From positions 434,001 through 498,000 of the forward strand of contig CAWBYL010000001.1 in assembly GCA_963793025.1 (NCBI GenBank): DNA of 64,000 nt, written 5' to 3'. Positions 31,303 to 43,268 of this stretch are shown in pieces. The notes below the pieces were generated by a model that saw nothing but the letters and a program-made list of their open reading frames with translations, made no database searches and was not told the origin of the DNA. Source of the DNA: CAWBYL01 sp963793025. GTDB taxonomy: Bacteria; Actinomycetota; Acidimicrobiia; Acidimicrobiales; Acidimicrobilacustridaceae. A program made the position numbers and the translations under genes. Position 1 is the stretch's first letter, and each line of letters opens with the position of its first letter.

Positions 31303-33955
31303 GTGACCCAGAGTGAACTCGACCCCCCCGAACCCGCCTTCGTCGATCCCGCGGTGATCGATCCGTACCGACTGCCGGGCGGCGCCACCCCGGTGCGCTA
31401 CGACCTCGTCCTCGAACCCGACCTCGCCGCCGCCACCTTCTCCGGCGGGTGCGCGACCGGCCTCGTCGTGGACGAGCCCACGACGACGTTGTGCTGCAAC
31501 GCCATCGAGCTCGAGATCCGCGAGGCGTGGGTCGTCACCGCCGACGGCCGCCGCCTCGACGTGGCCACCATCACCCTCGACGAGGAGACCGAGCGAGCCA
31601 CCTTCGCCTTCGCCGAGCCCGTCCCCGCCGGGGACGTCACCCTCCACACCCGGTTCCGAGGGCTGCTCAACGACAAGCTCCGTGGCTTCTACCGGTCCAC
31701 CTTCACCGACGCCGAAGGCGCCGAGCAGGTGATCGCCACCACCCAGTTCGAGGCCACCGACGCCCGCCGCGCCTTCCCGTGCTGGGACGAGCCGGCCCAC
31801 AAGGCGGTCTTCGCCGTCGGCCTGGTGGTCGACGGCGACCTCTTCGCGGTGTCCAACGCCGCCGAGATCTCCCGGGAAGCCGTCCCGGAGATGCCGGGCA
31901 AGGACCTCGTCCGCTTCGCCGACACCATGAAGATGTCCACCTACCTGGTGGCCTTCATCGTCGGCCCCCTCGCCGCCACCGACCCCGTCGACGTGGACGG
32001 CACCCCGCTCCGCGTCATCTACCCCCGGGGGAAGGGCCACCTCACCGGCTATGCCCTGGAGGTGGCCGAGGCCTGCCTGCGCCACTTCAGCGAGTACTAC
32101 GGGATCCCGTATCCGGGCGACAAGCTCGACCTGGTGGCCGTCCCGGACTTCGCCTTCGGTGCCATGGAGAACCTCGGCTGTGTGACGTTCCGGGAGGTGC
32201 TGCTCCTCGTCGACCCGGCCACCACCACCCAGGCCGAGCTGCTCAACGTCACCGACGTCATCAACCACGAACTGGCCCACATGTGGTTCGGGGACCTGGT
32301 GACCATGAAGTGGTGGAACGGGATCTGGTTGAACGAGGCCTTCGCCACCTTCATGGAGATGCACGCCACCGACGCCTTCCGCCCCGAGTGGGAGCGGTGG
32401 GTCACCTTCGGCCTGGCCCGCACGGCGGCGTTCGACACCGACGCGCTCGTCGAGCACCCGACCCATCGAGTACCCGGTCGTGTCGCCGGCCGAGGCCGAG
32501 GGCATGTTCGACATCCTCACCTACGAAAAGGGCGCCGCCGTGGTGCGGATGCTCGAACAGTTCCTCGGACCGGACGAGTTCCGCGACGGCATCCGCTCCT
32601 ACCTGGCCGCCAACGCCTACGGCAACACGGAGACCACCGATCTGTGGGACGCCATCGAGGACGCCACCGGCGAACCGGTCCGGCGGATCATGGACTCCTG
32701 GATCTTCCAGGGCGGGTTCCCGGTCATCGACGTCGACCTGGTGAACGACGGCGGCACGGTCCGCTTCAGCCAGGAGCCGTTCGGCTACGCCGGCGACCTC
32801 GGGGAGGGCGAGCCCGACGACCTCGACGGCCCCGAGGTGGAGTCGGCCCAGTGGGTCGTTCCTCTCATCTTCTCGCAACGGTCCAGCACCGACGACGTGG
32901 TCACGTTCGAAAAGGTGCTCCTCGAGTCGCGCCAGACCGACGTCGACCTGGTCGAGCCCTCCACCTGGCTGCTGGCCAACACCGAGGGCACCGGCTTCTA
33001 CCGCGCCCGGTACGCCCCCGACCTGCGGACGGCGCTGGTCGCCCACGCCCTCGATGACCTCTCCCCCATCGAACGGTACGGCCTGGTCGACGACATCTGG
33101 GCCGGGGTGCTGGCCGGCGACGGCACCGCCCACGACTTCGTGCTCACCGTCGAGGCCCTGGCCGCCGAGACCGACCTCTCGGTCTGGCAGCGGATGATCG
33201 CCGGTCTCGGCGCCCTCGACCGCATCCTCGACGACGACGACCGGGTGGCGTTCCAGGCTCGCGTCCGGAACCTGTTGCAGCCCGCGCTCGCCCGCCTGGG
33301 CGACCATCCCGTCGACGGCGAGACCGACCGCGACCGCGCCCTGCGGGGCACCCTGTTCGAGGGCCTCGGCGGGTTGGGAGCCGACTCCGACGCTCGCGCC
33401 CGAGCCCGGGCCCTCATCGCTCCGGGGGGCCCGACGACCGATCCCGCCCTCCTCGCCGCCGCCGTCAACATCGTGGCCGCCAGCGGCACGGCCGCCGAGT
33501 TCGATGACTTCGTGGCTCGCATGGGTGCGGCGTCGACGCCCCAGGAGGAGCAGCGGTACCTGGGCGCACTGGCCGACTTCCCGGACGCCGAGCTCATGCA
33601 CCGAGTGCTGGCCATGAGCATCACCGACGCGGTCCGCACCCAGAACGCCCCGCTGCTGCTGCGCCGGGCCCTCACCAACCGTGACCACGGGGAGCTGGCC
33701 TGGTTCTTCGTCGTCGAGGAATGGGACACCGTCAACACCCGGTTCCCGTCGAACTCGATCGCCCGCCTCCTCGAGGGCATCCGATCGCTGTCGCGTCCGT
33801 CGGTGGCCCCCGAGGTCTTCGTGTTCTTCGCCGAGCACGAGGTGCCCCAGGGCGACAAGATCCTGGCCCAGCACCTCGAACGACTCGAGGTGAACGTGGC
33901 TCTCCGGGCCCGTGAGGGCGAGGCCCTGGCCGCCGCCCTGCGCCACGACCGGTGA
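31303..33955 (+). CDS. pepN: Aminopeptidase N (M1 metallopeptidase), interrupted by an apparent +1 frameshift
   Basis: About 883 aa if repaired. First segment: N-terminal saddle domain, TTQFEATDARRAFPCWDEPA, FGAMENLGCVTFRE (GAMEN exopeptidase motif), and zinc motif HELAHMWFGDLVTMKWWNG with the third ligand in LNEAFATFME (around residues 320-350). The frame then breaks near 32462-32464: removing one C from CCC restores IEYPVVSPAEAEGMFDILTY and the full C-terminal helical domain to 33955 (LEGIRSLSRPSVAPEVF, ILAQHLERLEVN). This is a cytosolic zinc enzyme that trims N-terminal residues from peptides. The break is probably an assembly insertion, since both halves are well conserved. Confidence 0.9.
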
Positions 33956-33975
33956 GGCCCGCCCCCCACCCCGCC

Positions 33976-33981
33976 TAGGCT
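33976..33981 (+). promoter_or_regulatory. Leaderless -10 element (TAGGCT)
   Basis: TAGGCT ends 6 nt before ATG 33988 of glgX; no Shine-Dalgarno is visible in the C-rich spacer. Confidence 0.5.
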
Positions 33982-33987
33982 CCCCCG

Positions 33988-36126
<2,139 letters not shown>

Positions 36127-36136
36127 GCACCGGGCC

Positions 36137-38645
36137 ATGAGGCCGACCATCACCGCGACGTACCGGGTGCAGCTCACCCCTGACTTCGGCTTCGACGACG
36201 CCGCCGCCATCGTCCCCTACCTCGCCCGTCTCGGGGTCAGCCACCTCTACACCTCGCCGCTGACCGAGGCGGTGGCGGGGAGCACCCACGGCTACGACGT
36301 CACCGACCACCAGCAGGTGCGGGAGAGAGCTCGGCGGCGAGGAGGGCCTGGCCCGGCTCTGGACGGCGCTCGACGGGCACGGCATGGGCCAGATCGTCGA
36401 CATCGTCCCCAACCACATGGGCATCCGCTCAACGACCAACCGGTGGTGGTGGGACGTCCTCGCCCACGGGGCGGCCAGCGAGCACGCCGTGGCCTTCGAC
36501 ATCGACTGGGAACCGCCGGATCCCGCCTCCGCCGGTCGGGTCGTGCTCCCCTTCCTCGACCGACCGGTCGACGAGGCGGTGACCCAGGGCGCCATCACCC
36601 TCGACGAGCTCGGCGGCGAAGTGGTGGCCCGCCACCACGGCGACGTGTGGCCCGTCTCGGAGTCGTCCCTCGCCGGGCTCGGCATCGACCGTCAGGACCT
36701 GTCCCGGGTCAACGGCGACCCCGCCGCCCTCGGCCGGGTCCTCGCCCGCCAGCACTGGCGGGCCGAGCACTGGATGCGCACGGCCGAGCTGCTCAACTGG
36801 CGACGCTTCTTCGACGTGACCGACCTGGCCTCGGTCCGGGTGGAGCGGGCCGACGTGTTCGACCGGGTCCACGCCCTGCTGCAACGGTGGTTCGTCGACG
36901 ACGGGCTGGCCGCCCGTGTCGTCCAAGGGGTGAGGGTCGACCACGTGGACGGACTGGTCGACCCCGGTGGGTACCTCGAACGCCTGCGGGCGCTGGTCGG
37001 CTCCGATCGCCTGCTCGTCGTCGAGAAGATCCTGGCCGCCGACGAGGAGCTCCCCGAGTCGTGGCCGGTCGACGGCACCACCGGCTACGAGGTGTCCGCC
37101 CGGTTCGGCGAGATCCTCACCGACACCACCGGCGCCCGCACCCTCGTGGCCACGACCGCCGAGGCCACGGGCGTGGCCGACACGTGGCCCGTCGTGGAGC
37201 AGGCCTGTCGCGCCCTCGTCGCCGACACGCTGCTCGTCCCCGAGGTCGAACGGCTGGGTCGGTCCTTCGCCGCCGCCGTCACCGCCGTCACCGGCGACGA
37301 GCCCGACACCGGATCGGCCCGCCGAGCGGTGGCCGCGCTGGCCGAGGAGCTGGACGTGTACCGCACCTACGCCCGTCCGGGCGAGGCGCCGGCGACGGTC
37401 GACGACCGATCCCACATCGACGCCGCCCTGGTTCGGGCCCTCGCCCGCCATCCCGACGACCCCACCGCGGAACTCCTCGACCAGGCGGCGGCCATGGTGC
37501 GGGGCGACACCCCGGCACCTGCGCCGGTCGCGACCTTCGTGGCTCGGTTCGGGCAGCTCAGCGCCCCGCTCGCCGCCAAGGCCGTCGAGGACACCGGCTT
37601 CTACCGCTACGTCGCCCTGCCCTGGCTCAACGAGGTCGGCGGCGACCCCGCCCGCCTCGACGTATCCGTGGCCGAGAGCCAGGAGGCCCTACGCCACCTG
37701 GCCGTCGCCTGGCCGGGCACGATGAGCCCGCTCACCACCCACGACACCAAGCGAGGGGCCGACGTCCGGGCCCGTCTGACCGTCCTGGCGTCGGACCCGG
37801 CGACGTTCACCGCGGCGGTGGCCGACTGGCACCTGGGCTCCGCACCTCATCGGGAGGCCGGCGCGCCCCGTCCCGCCCTCGAGTGGCTCCTGTGGGCCAC
37901 CATCGTCGGGGCGTGGCCGATCGACGCCGAGCGGCTCTCGACCTATGCCACCAAGGCCATGCGAGAGGCCAAGGACGCCACGTCGTGGGTCTCTCCGGAT
38001 GCGGCCTACGAGGACGCCGTGCACCGCTTCGTGGCCGGGGTGCTCGGTGATCCCGCCATCGTCGGCTCCGTGGACCGTTACGTGCGTGGGATCCGCACCG
38101 CCGGACGGGCCCGGTCCCTCGCCCAGGTGGTGCTGGCCGCCACCGCGGTGGGCAGCCCCGACATCTATCAGGGCGACGAGCTCTGGAACCTCGTGCTCGT
38201 CGACCCCGACAACCGGCGGCCGGTCGACCACGGTCTGCGGGCCGACCTCCTCGACGCCGTGGAGGGCGACTACGGACCCGAGGACCTCTCGGGGCTCTGG
38301 TCGGCCACGACCGACGACCCCGACGACGTCGGCCTCGTCAAGATGGCCGTCTGGGCCCGCCTCCTCGGACACCGTCGTGACCACCCGGCCCAGTACGGAC
38401 CCGACCTGCTCCCGCTCCCGGTCAGCGGTCCCGACGCCGAGGCCGTGGTGGCCCAGCGCCGACCCGACGGTCCGCTCACTGTCATCCCTGCCCGTTGGCT
38501 CCCGGGCCCGGCTCCCGACGCCACCGTCGAGCTCCCCCCCGGGGAGTGGGTCGACCTGTTCACCCGGGCCGGGCACCGGGGTGGCCCCGTGCCCGTCGGC
38601 CTGGTGCTCGACCGCTTCCCCGTGAGCGTGCTCGTCGCGCTCTAG
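36137..38645 (+). CDS. treY: Malto-oligosyltrehalose synthase TreY, interrupted by an apparent +1 frameshift
   Basis: About 836 aa if repaired. GH13 enzyme that turns the reducing end of a maltodextrin into a trehalosyl unit. The first 66 codons read TATYRVQLTPDFGFDDAAA, LGVSHLYTSPLTEAVAGSTH and GYDVTDHQ. The frame then breaks at the GGG run 36321-36323; removing one G gives VRRELGGEEGLARLW and continues into MGQIVDIVPNHMGI. Later signatures: GVRVDHVDGLVDPGGYLERL, VVEKILAADEELPESW, TGYEVSARF, PLTTHDTKRGADVRAR and PDIYQGDELWNLVLVDPDNR. The break again looks like an assembly insertion. The usual partner TreZ is not in the window; the next gene is a glycosyltransferase. Confidence 0.9.
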
Positions 38646-38657
38646 CCTCGGCCCCCG

Positions 38658-39914
38658 ATGGTCGACGCGCCGCTCGCCTCCGACACCTCTGCGTCTCGCG
38701 GCCCCCCGCCGACCCCCGTCGGCCGCCTCCCCGTCTGGTGGCCGATCGCTCTCGTGATCGGCCTCGTGGCCGTGCGGGTCGTGGCCATCGCCGTTCTCCT
38801 GCGCACCGGCGTGGCCGACGAGCATTCCGTGCTCGGGGGCGACGCTCGGCGCTACGCCGAGATCCTCACGTCGCCGGGGACCCCGTACCGGGACTTCCCC
38901 GTCGAGTACCCCCCCGTGGCACTGGGCCTGGCCGCGCTGGTGCACCGGGCGAACCTGACCACCACCCTGCTGCTCCTCGGCGTCAGCCAACTGGCGCTGG
39001 AGCTCGGAACCGCCGGGGTCCTGGCCTGGGCGTGGAACCGTCGGGCCGCGGTCATCTACCTCGTCCTCGGCACACCGATGGCGTTCTTCCCGTTTCCCTA
39101 CGTGCGGATCGATCTGCTCCCGGTCTTGCTCACCGTCCTCGGCGTCGCCCTGGTGCGGCGCCGGTGCGCCTCGGCCGGCGGCACCCTCCTCGCCGTCGCG
39201 GTGTTCGCCAAGGTCTGGCCTCTCGCCGTCGCCCCGCTCCTGGTGGTGCGGCGGTCCTGGCGGGGCCTCACCGCCTGGGTCGTCACCGGCGCGTTGGGCG
39301 TGGTGGCGTGGATCACGTGGGCCGGTACCGACGGGATCCGCCAGGTGACGACCTTCCGAGGCGCCGACGGCTGGCAGATCGAGAGCCTCCCGGGGATCTT
39401 CTTCCACATCGCCGACCCCGGGGCGTCCACCGTCGAGCAGGGCGCGTGGCGCACCGGAGCGGCCGTGCCCGGCTGGGCGCCGCCGCTGTTGGCGGTCGGG
39501 GCCGTGGCGGTGGCCGCCCTGGCCTGGTGGTGGGCGGCGCGGGCCCGGCCCGAGGCGGTCGAGGCGGCGACCGAGGCCTACGCCCCCCTCGCTGCCGTGC
39601 TCGCCCTGTTGATCTTCGCTCCCATCATCTCGCCCCAGTACGTGCTGTGGTTCGTGCCCTTCGCCGCTCTGGCCACGGCGTGGGGTGACCGGCTGGTGGG
39701 CGGCCTCACCTTCGCCATCACCGCGCTGACGACGTTCATGCTGGCGTCGATCCATGCCCAGACGGAGGGCGCGCGCTGGGCGACCTACCCGATCGTGGTG
39801 CGCAACGCCCTGCTCGTCGTGTTGATCGCCGTCGCCCTCCAGCGCCTGGCGATCCGTCGGCGGACCGCCGCCGAACCAGCCGATTCGAGGGCCGCTCCCG
39901 TGGGCGCCCACTGA
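38658..39914 (+). CDS. Polytopic GT87-like (DUF2029) glycosyltransferase
   Basis: 418 aa, about ten membrane helices. A conserved acidic motif in the first loop (VLGGDARRYAEILTSPGTPY) is followed by DFPVEYPPVALGLAAL. FAKVWPLAVAPLLVV and APIISPQYVLWFVPF are typical of GT-C enzymes that use polyprenyl-phosphate sugars (GT87/DUF2029, PimE-like). It probably adds mannose or another hexose to a lipid-linked or wall glycan on the outer face (inference). It begins 12 nt after treY; TAGCCT, formed on the treY stop codon, ends 9 nt before ATG 38658 and may be a promoter. The C-terminal 30 residues are basic and cytoplasmic. Confidence 0.85.
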   Translation: MVDAPLASDTSASRGPPPTPVGRLPVWWPIALVIGLVAVRVVAIAVLLRTGVADEHSVLGGDARRYAEILTSPGTPYRDFPVEYPPVALGLAALVHRANLTTTLLLLGVSQLALELGTAGVLAWAWNRRAAVIYLVLGTPMAFFPFPYVRIDLLPVLLTVLGVALVRRRCASAGGTLLAVAVFAKVWPLAVAPLLVVRRSWRGLTAWVVTGALGVVAWITWAGTDGIRQVTTFRGADGWQIESLPGIFFHIADPGASTVEQGAWRTGAAVPGWAPPLLAVGAVAVAALAWWWAARARPEAVEAATEAYAPLAAVLALLIFAPIISPQYVLWFVPFAALATAWGDRLVGGLTFAITALTTFMLASIHAQTEGARWATYPIVVRNALLVVLIAVALQRLAIRRRTAAEPADSRAAPVGAH

Positions 39915-39939
39915 CCCTCGAGCGCAGCTCCACTAGTTT
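39911..39939 (+). promoter_or_regulatory. Promoter of the nfeD-SPFH operon (-35 CTGACC, -10 TAGTTT)
   Basis: CTGACC at 39911-39916 and TAGTTT at 39934-39939 are 17 bp apart, and the -10 ends 6 nt before GTG 39946. It is the most complete leaderless promoter in the window. Confidence 0.55.
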
Positions 39940-39945
39940 GGCGCC

Positions 39946-40452
39946 GTGGAGTCACCGGAGACCTGGCGATGGATCTGGTTGGCGGTGGCGGTCGTGTTCG
40001 CCCTGGGCGAGATCACCATGGCCGGCACCTTCTTCCTCCTGCCCTTCGCCCTCGGCGCCCTCGTGGCCGCCCTGCTCGCCTTCGCCGGGGTCGGTCTGGG
40101 CGTGCAGTGGTTGGCCTTCGTCCTGGTCTCGCTCGTCGCTGCGGTGAGCCTCATCCCGTTGCGTCGTCGCCTCGATCGCGAGGACGTGGACGCCCCGTCG
40201 GGCATCGGCTCCCGCCGTCTCGTCGACCAGCCCGCCCTCGTCATCGAGCAGATCGACGGAGGCCCGCACGGTCGCGGGATGGTGCGGGTGGGCCGGGAGG
40301 AGTGGCGGGCCGAGACCGTCGACGGGCTGGCCGTGCCGCCCGGAACCGTCGTCCGGGTCATCGAGGTCCGCGGTACCGGCGTGGTGGTCACGTCGCAGCC
40401 GCACAGGGGTCCCACCGCGCCCGCAGACCCCTTCCAACCAGGAGTGTCATGA
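39946..40452 (+). CDS. NfeD-like membrane protein
   Basis: 168 aa. Two or three closely spaced N-terminal helices (IWLAVAVVFALGEITMAGTF, LPFALGALVAALLAFAGVG, VQWLAFVLVSLVAAVSLIPL) are followed by a C-terminal OB-fold domain (about 95-150; RGMVRVGREEWRAE, GTVVRVIEVRGTGVVV), the standard short NfeD architecture without the protease domain. Its stop overlaps the start of the SPFH gene (ATGA). NfeD and SPFH/flotillin proteins form membrane microdomain complexes that affect quality control of membrane proteins (family knowledge). Confidence 0.9.
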   Translation: MESPETWRWIWLAVAVVFALGEITMAGTFFLLPFALGALVAALLAFAGVGLGVQWLAFVLVSLVAAVSLIPLRRRLDREDVDAPSGIGSRRLVDQPALVIEQIDGGPHGRGMVRVGREEWRAETVDGLAVPPGTVVRVIEVRGTGVVVTSQPHRGPTAPADPFQPGVS

Positions 40453-41417
40453 TCGCCGTCGCCATCCTCGCCATCCTCGCCTTCTTCCTGTTCGTCGTCG
40501 TGGCGTCGAGCGTCCGCATCGTGCGACCGTTCCAGAGGGGCGTGGTCGAGCGCCTCGGCCGCTTCCGGGCCACCGTCGACCCCGGTCTGCGGATCATCAT
40601 CCCGTTCGTCGACCGGATCCGCCTCGTCGACATGCGGGAGCAGGTCGTGGACGTCCCGCCCCAGGAGGTCATCACCGCCGACAACGTGGTGGTGAGCGTG
40701 GACGCCGTCGTGTACCACGAGCCCACCGACCCTCAGAGGCTCATCTACAACGTGGCCGACTTCATGTTGGCCGTCACCAAGCTGGCCCAGACCAACCTGC
40801 GCAACCTGGTGGGCGACCTCCAGCTCGACGAGGCCCTCACGAGCCGCGACTCGATCAACGCCAGCCTCCGGGAGATCCTCGACGACGCCACCGACACCTG
40901 GGGCGTCCGGGTGAAGCGGGTCGAGATCCAGCGCATCGACCCGCCCATGGACGTCATGAACTCGATGCACGAGCAGATGAAGGCGGAGCGGACCCGGCGG
41001 GCCCTCGTCACCCAGGCCGAGGGCGATCGCCAGGCGGCCATCACGCGGGCCGAGGGCGAGCGCCAGTCGGCCATCCTGCGGGCCGAGGCGGTCAAGCAGC
41101 AGCAGATCCTGGAGGCCCAGGGCCAGGCCGGCGCCGTGCGGGAGCTGGCCGAGGCCGACCGCTTCCGCCAGGAGACGATCGCCGCCGGCACCGCCGAAGC
41201 CACCCGTCTCACCTACGAGGCCATCCACCAGGGCGATCCCACGCCCGACCTGCTGGCCATCAAGTACCTCGAGTCGCTGGCCCTCATCGCCGACGGCCGG
41301 GCCACCAAGATCTTCCTCCCCGCCGACATGAGCTCGGTGCTCGGGTCGATCGCCGGCATCGCCGAGCTGTTCAACCAGGCCGATGAGCCCCCGGCCGGCG
41401 CCCTCGCCGCCGACTGA
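40449..41417 (+). CDS. SPFH/Band 7 (stomatin/QmcA-like) membrane protein
   Basis: 322 aa. One N-terminal membrane helix (IAVAILAILAFFLFVVVAS) and then an SPFH domain: VRPFQRGVVERLGRF, DPGLRIIIPFVDRIRLVDMR, ITADNVVVSVDAVVYH, LRNLVGDLQLDEALTSRDSIN. A long charged coiled coil follows from about 180 to 265 (TQAEGDRQAAITRAEGERQ, ILRAEAVKQQQILEAQ). It oligomerises into membrane scaffolds with its NfeD partner, encoded immediately upstream with a 4-nt overlap. It converges with corA. Confidence 0.93.
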   Translation: MIAVAILAILAFFLFVVVASSVRIVRPFQRGVVERLGRFRATVDPGLRIIIPFVDRIRLVDMREQVVDVPPQEVITADNVVVSVDAVVYHEPTDPQRLIYNVADFMLAVTKLAQTNLRNLVGDLQLDEALTSRDSINASLREILDDATDTWGVRVKRVEIQRIDPPMDVMNSMHEQMKAERTRRALVTQAEGDRQAAITRAEGERQSAILRAEAVKQQQILEAQGQAGAVRELAEADRFRQETIAAGTAEATRLTYEAIHQGDPTPDLLAIKYLESLALIADGRATKIFLPADMSSVLGSIAGIAELFNQADEPPAGALAAD

Positions 41418-41441
41418 GCGACCCCGCCAGGGCCGACGCCG

Positions 41442-42410
41442 CTACAACCAGCCCTTGCGCTTGAAGTAGAGGTAGAGGCCGCCGGTGGTCGCCCCCATGG
41501 TGGCCAGGGCCGCGAAGTAGCCGTAGTGCCACTTCAGCTCGGGCATGTTGGTGAAGTTCATGCCGTAGATCCCGGCGATGAGGGTGGCCACGATCAAGAT
41601 GGCGCCCCACGAGGTCATCTTCTTCATGACCTCGTTCATCCGGTTGGCGCCGAGGGCCAGGCTGGCGTCGACCACGTTGCCGATCAGCTCGCGCTGGGTG
41701 TCGATCTGGTCGATGACGCGGAGGAGGTGGTCGAGCACGTCCTCGAAGTAGACCTTCGTGGCTTCCTCGACCGAGTCGATCTCGCCCCGGAGGAGCCCGA
41801 GGACGACGTCACGCAGGGGGACCACCCGCCGACGGAACACGACCAGCTTGCGACGGAGCTCGAGCAGGCTCTGCTGCACCGATCCGTCGGGAGGGGCGCC
41901 GACGGCGAACAGCCGCTCCTCCACGTCCTCCAGGTGGTCCTCGGCCTCCTCCACGGCGTCGAAGTAGCCGTCGACCAGGGCGTCGAGCAGCGCGTAGAGC
42001 AAGAAGCCCACACCGGGCAGGGTGGACCGGGTGCGGTCGTGGCGGTCGACCACGTCGTCGATGGCGAACACGTCGCCGTGGTCGTTGCGCTCCCGCACGC
42101 TGACCAGCCAGTTGGGCCCGACGAAGAAGTCGACCTCGGACAGGTCGCCGTCCTCGGCCCGGGCGTAGGCGACGAGGAACCCGTGATCGGAGAAGTGTTC
42201 GAGCTTGGCCCGCTGACCGTGCTTGCGGACGTCCTCCACCGCCAAGTCGTGCAGACCCAGCGCATCCTGGATGGACTCGAGGTCGCCGTCGTCGGGACCG
42301 CAGACGTCGACCCAGACGAGCACGGTGTCGTCGCCGACGAGTCCGTCCAGGCGGGTGGGCTCCGCCAGCTGCTCGGTTCCCCCGGTGCGGTACACCCGGG
42401 TGGTCAGCAC
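41442..42410 (-). CDS. corA: CorA family magnesium/cobalt transporter
   Basis: 322 aa. A cytoplasmic N-domain (VWVDVCGPDDGDLESIQ, HDLAVEDVRKHGQRAK, FFVGPNWLVSVRE) and long helices precede two C-terminal membrane helices. The signature YGMNFTNMPELKW lies between them, and the tail is basic (YFKRKGWL). The GMN motif forms the selectivity filter of the pentameric channel. The proposed GTG 42410 start overlaps the DUF2127 stop by 7 nt; the open frame runs much further upstream only as antisense-like sequence. A slightly later start is possible. Confidence 0.92.
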   Translation of the reverse strand: MLTTRVYRTGGTEQLAEPTRLDGLVGDDTVLVWVDVCGPDDGDLESIQDALGLHDLAVEDVRKHGQRAKLEHFSDHGFLVAYARAEDGDLSEVDFFVGPNWLVSVRERNDHGDVFAIDDVVDRHDRTRSTLPGVGFLLYALLDALVDGYFDAVEEAEDHLEDVEERLFAVGAPPDGSVQQSLLELRRKLVVFRRRVVPLRDVVLGLLRGEIDSVEEATKVYFEDVLDHLLRVIDQIDTQRELIGNVVDASLALGANRMNEVMKKMTSWGAILIVATLIAGIYGMNFTNMPELKWHYGYFAALATMGATTGGLYLYFKRKGWL

Positions 42411-43225
42411 CTCGCCCGCTCCGGTGGGGGCGCCGGGGCGTCGAGGATGGCGTCCCAGTCGGTCGGCACGGCGAGGGCGGCCGTCCCGCCCCGCACCCCG
42501 AACAACCGCTTCACCCAGACCAGCCAGACGAGCACGGCCAGGTTCAACACGAACATGACGACCCGGACGACGGTGACCCGCTCGGTGAGCTCGTGGATCT
42601 CGAGAGGGAGGAAGCCGACGGTGGCCACCACGGTGAGGTACTCCGCCCATCGTCGCTCCCGCCAGAGGCCGAAGGCCTCGACGCCCTCCAGAACGGCGTA
42701 GCCGATGGCGATGACGAGCAGGACCCGGATCGTGCGGTCCTGCCACGACCCGACGTCGCGGAGATGGCGGACCAGCCAGGCGTGGCTGCCGCCGCGGCCG
42801 CTGTTGTCGGCGATGCCCCCCAGGGACTCGGCGACCGCATCCGCCGTGTCGCGCAGTCCACCGAGATCGAGCTCGACCACGGCGAGGAACGCGGCGAGGA
42901 GGGTGAACAGCACACTGTGCGCCGCCCGCTCGACGGCGATGAGGCGAACCACGATGGCGTCTTCGAGGACCACCCCGCGGCGAGGCTTCGGGAGCGAGGC
43001 CCGTTCGGGCAGGCGAGCCGTCCGGGTCTCGGCGGCGGTCGGCACCTCCGTGCGCACCCACAGGTCGCAACGCAGGCACCGGCTGAGCCGGGCCCCGTCG
43101 GGCGTGTCGATCCCGAGCTCGGCGTCGGCCGGGCCCACCTCCGCCACCCGCGCCGCCGGAGCCACGTGGCCCCGCAGCGAGCAGATCCAGGTCTCGTTGT
43201 CCCAGCGGGAGGGAACGACTCGCAC
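42404..43225 (-). CDS. DUF2127 family membrane protein
   Basis: 273 aa. The soluble N-terminus contains a Cys-rich segment: one Cys in WICSLRGH and a CLRC pair in RLSRCLRCDLWVRTE, a possible small metal site. After it come about four membrane helices (VLFTLLAAFLAVVELD, IRVLLVIAIGYAVLEGVEAF, EYLTVVATVGFLPLEIHEL, VVRVVMFVLNLAVLVWLVW). The GYAVLEGVEAFGLWRERRWAEYLT segment is characteristic of DUF2127. Its function is unknown. The start is GTG 43225, just before WDNETWICSLRGH; it overlaps the proposed corA start. Confidence 0.82.
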   Translation of the reverse strand: MRVVPSRWDNETWICSLRGHVAPAARVAEVGPADAELGIDTPDGARLSRCLRCDLWVRTEVPTAAETRTARLPERASLPKPRRGVVLEDAIVVRLIAVERAAHSVLFTLLAAFLAVVELDLGGLRDTADAVAESLGGIADNSGRGGSHAWLVRHLRDVGSWQDRTIRVLLVIAIGYAVLEGVEAFGLWRERRWAEYLTVVATVGFLPLEIHELTERVTVVRVVMFVLNLAVLVWLVWVKRLFGVRGGTAALAVPTDWDAILDAPAPPPERARC

Positions 43226-43268
43226 GGGCTGATCCTGGCACGCCGGCGCTCCGCCGCCGGCGACCGGG

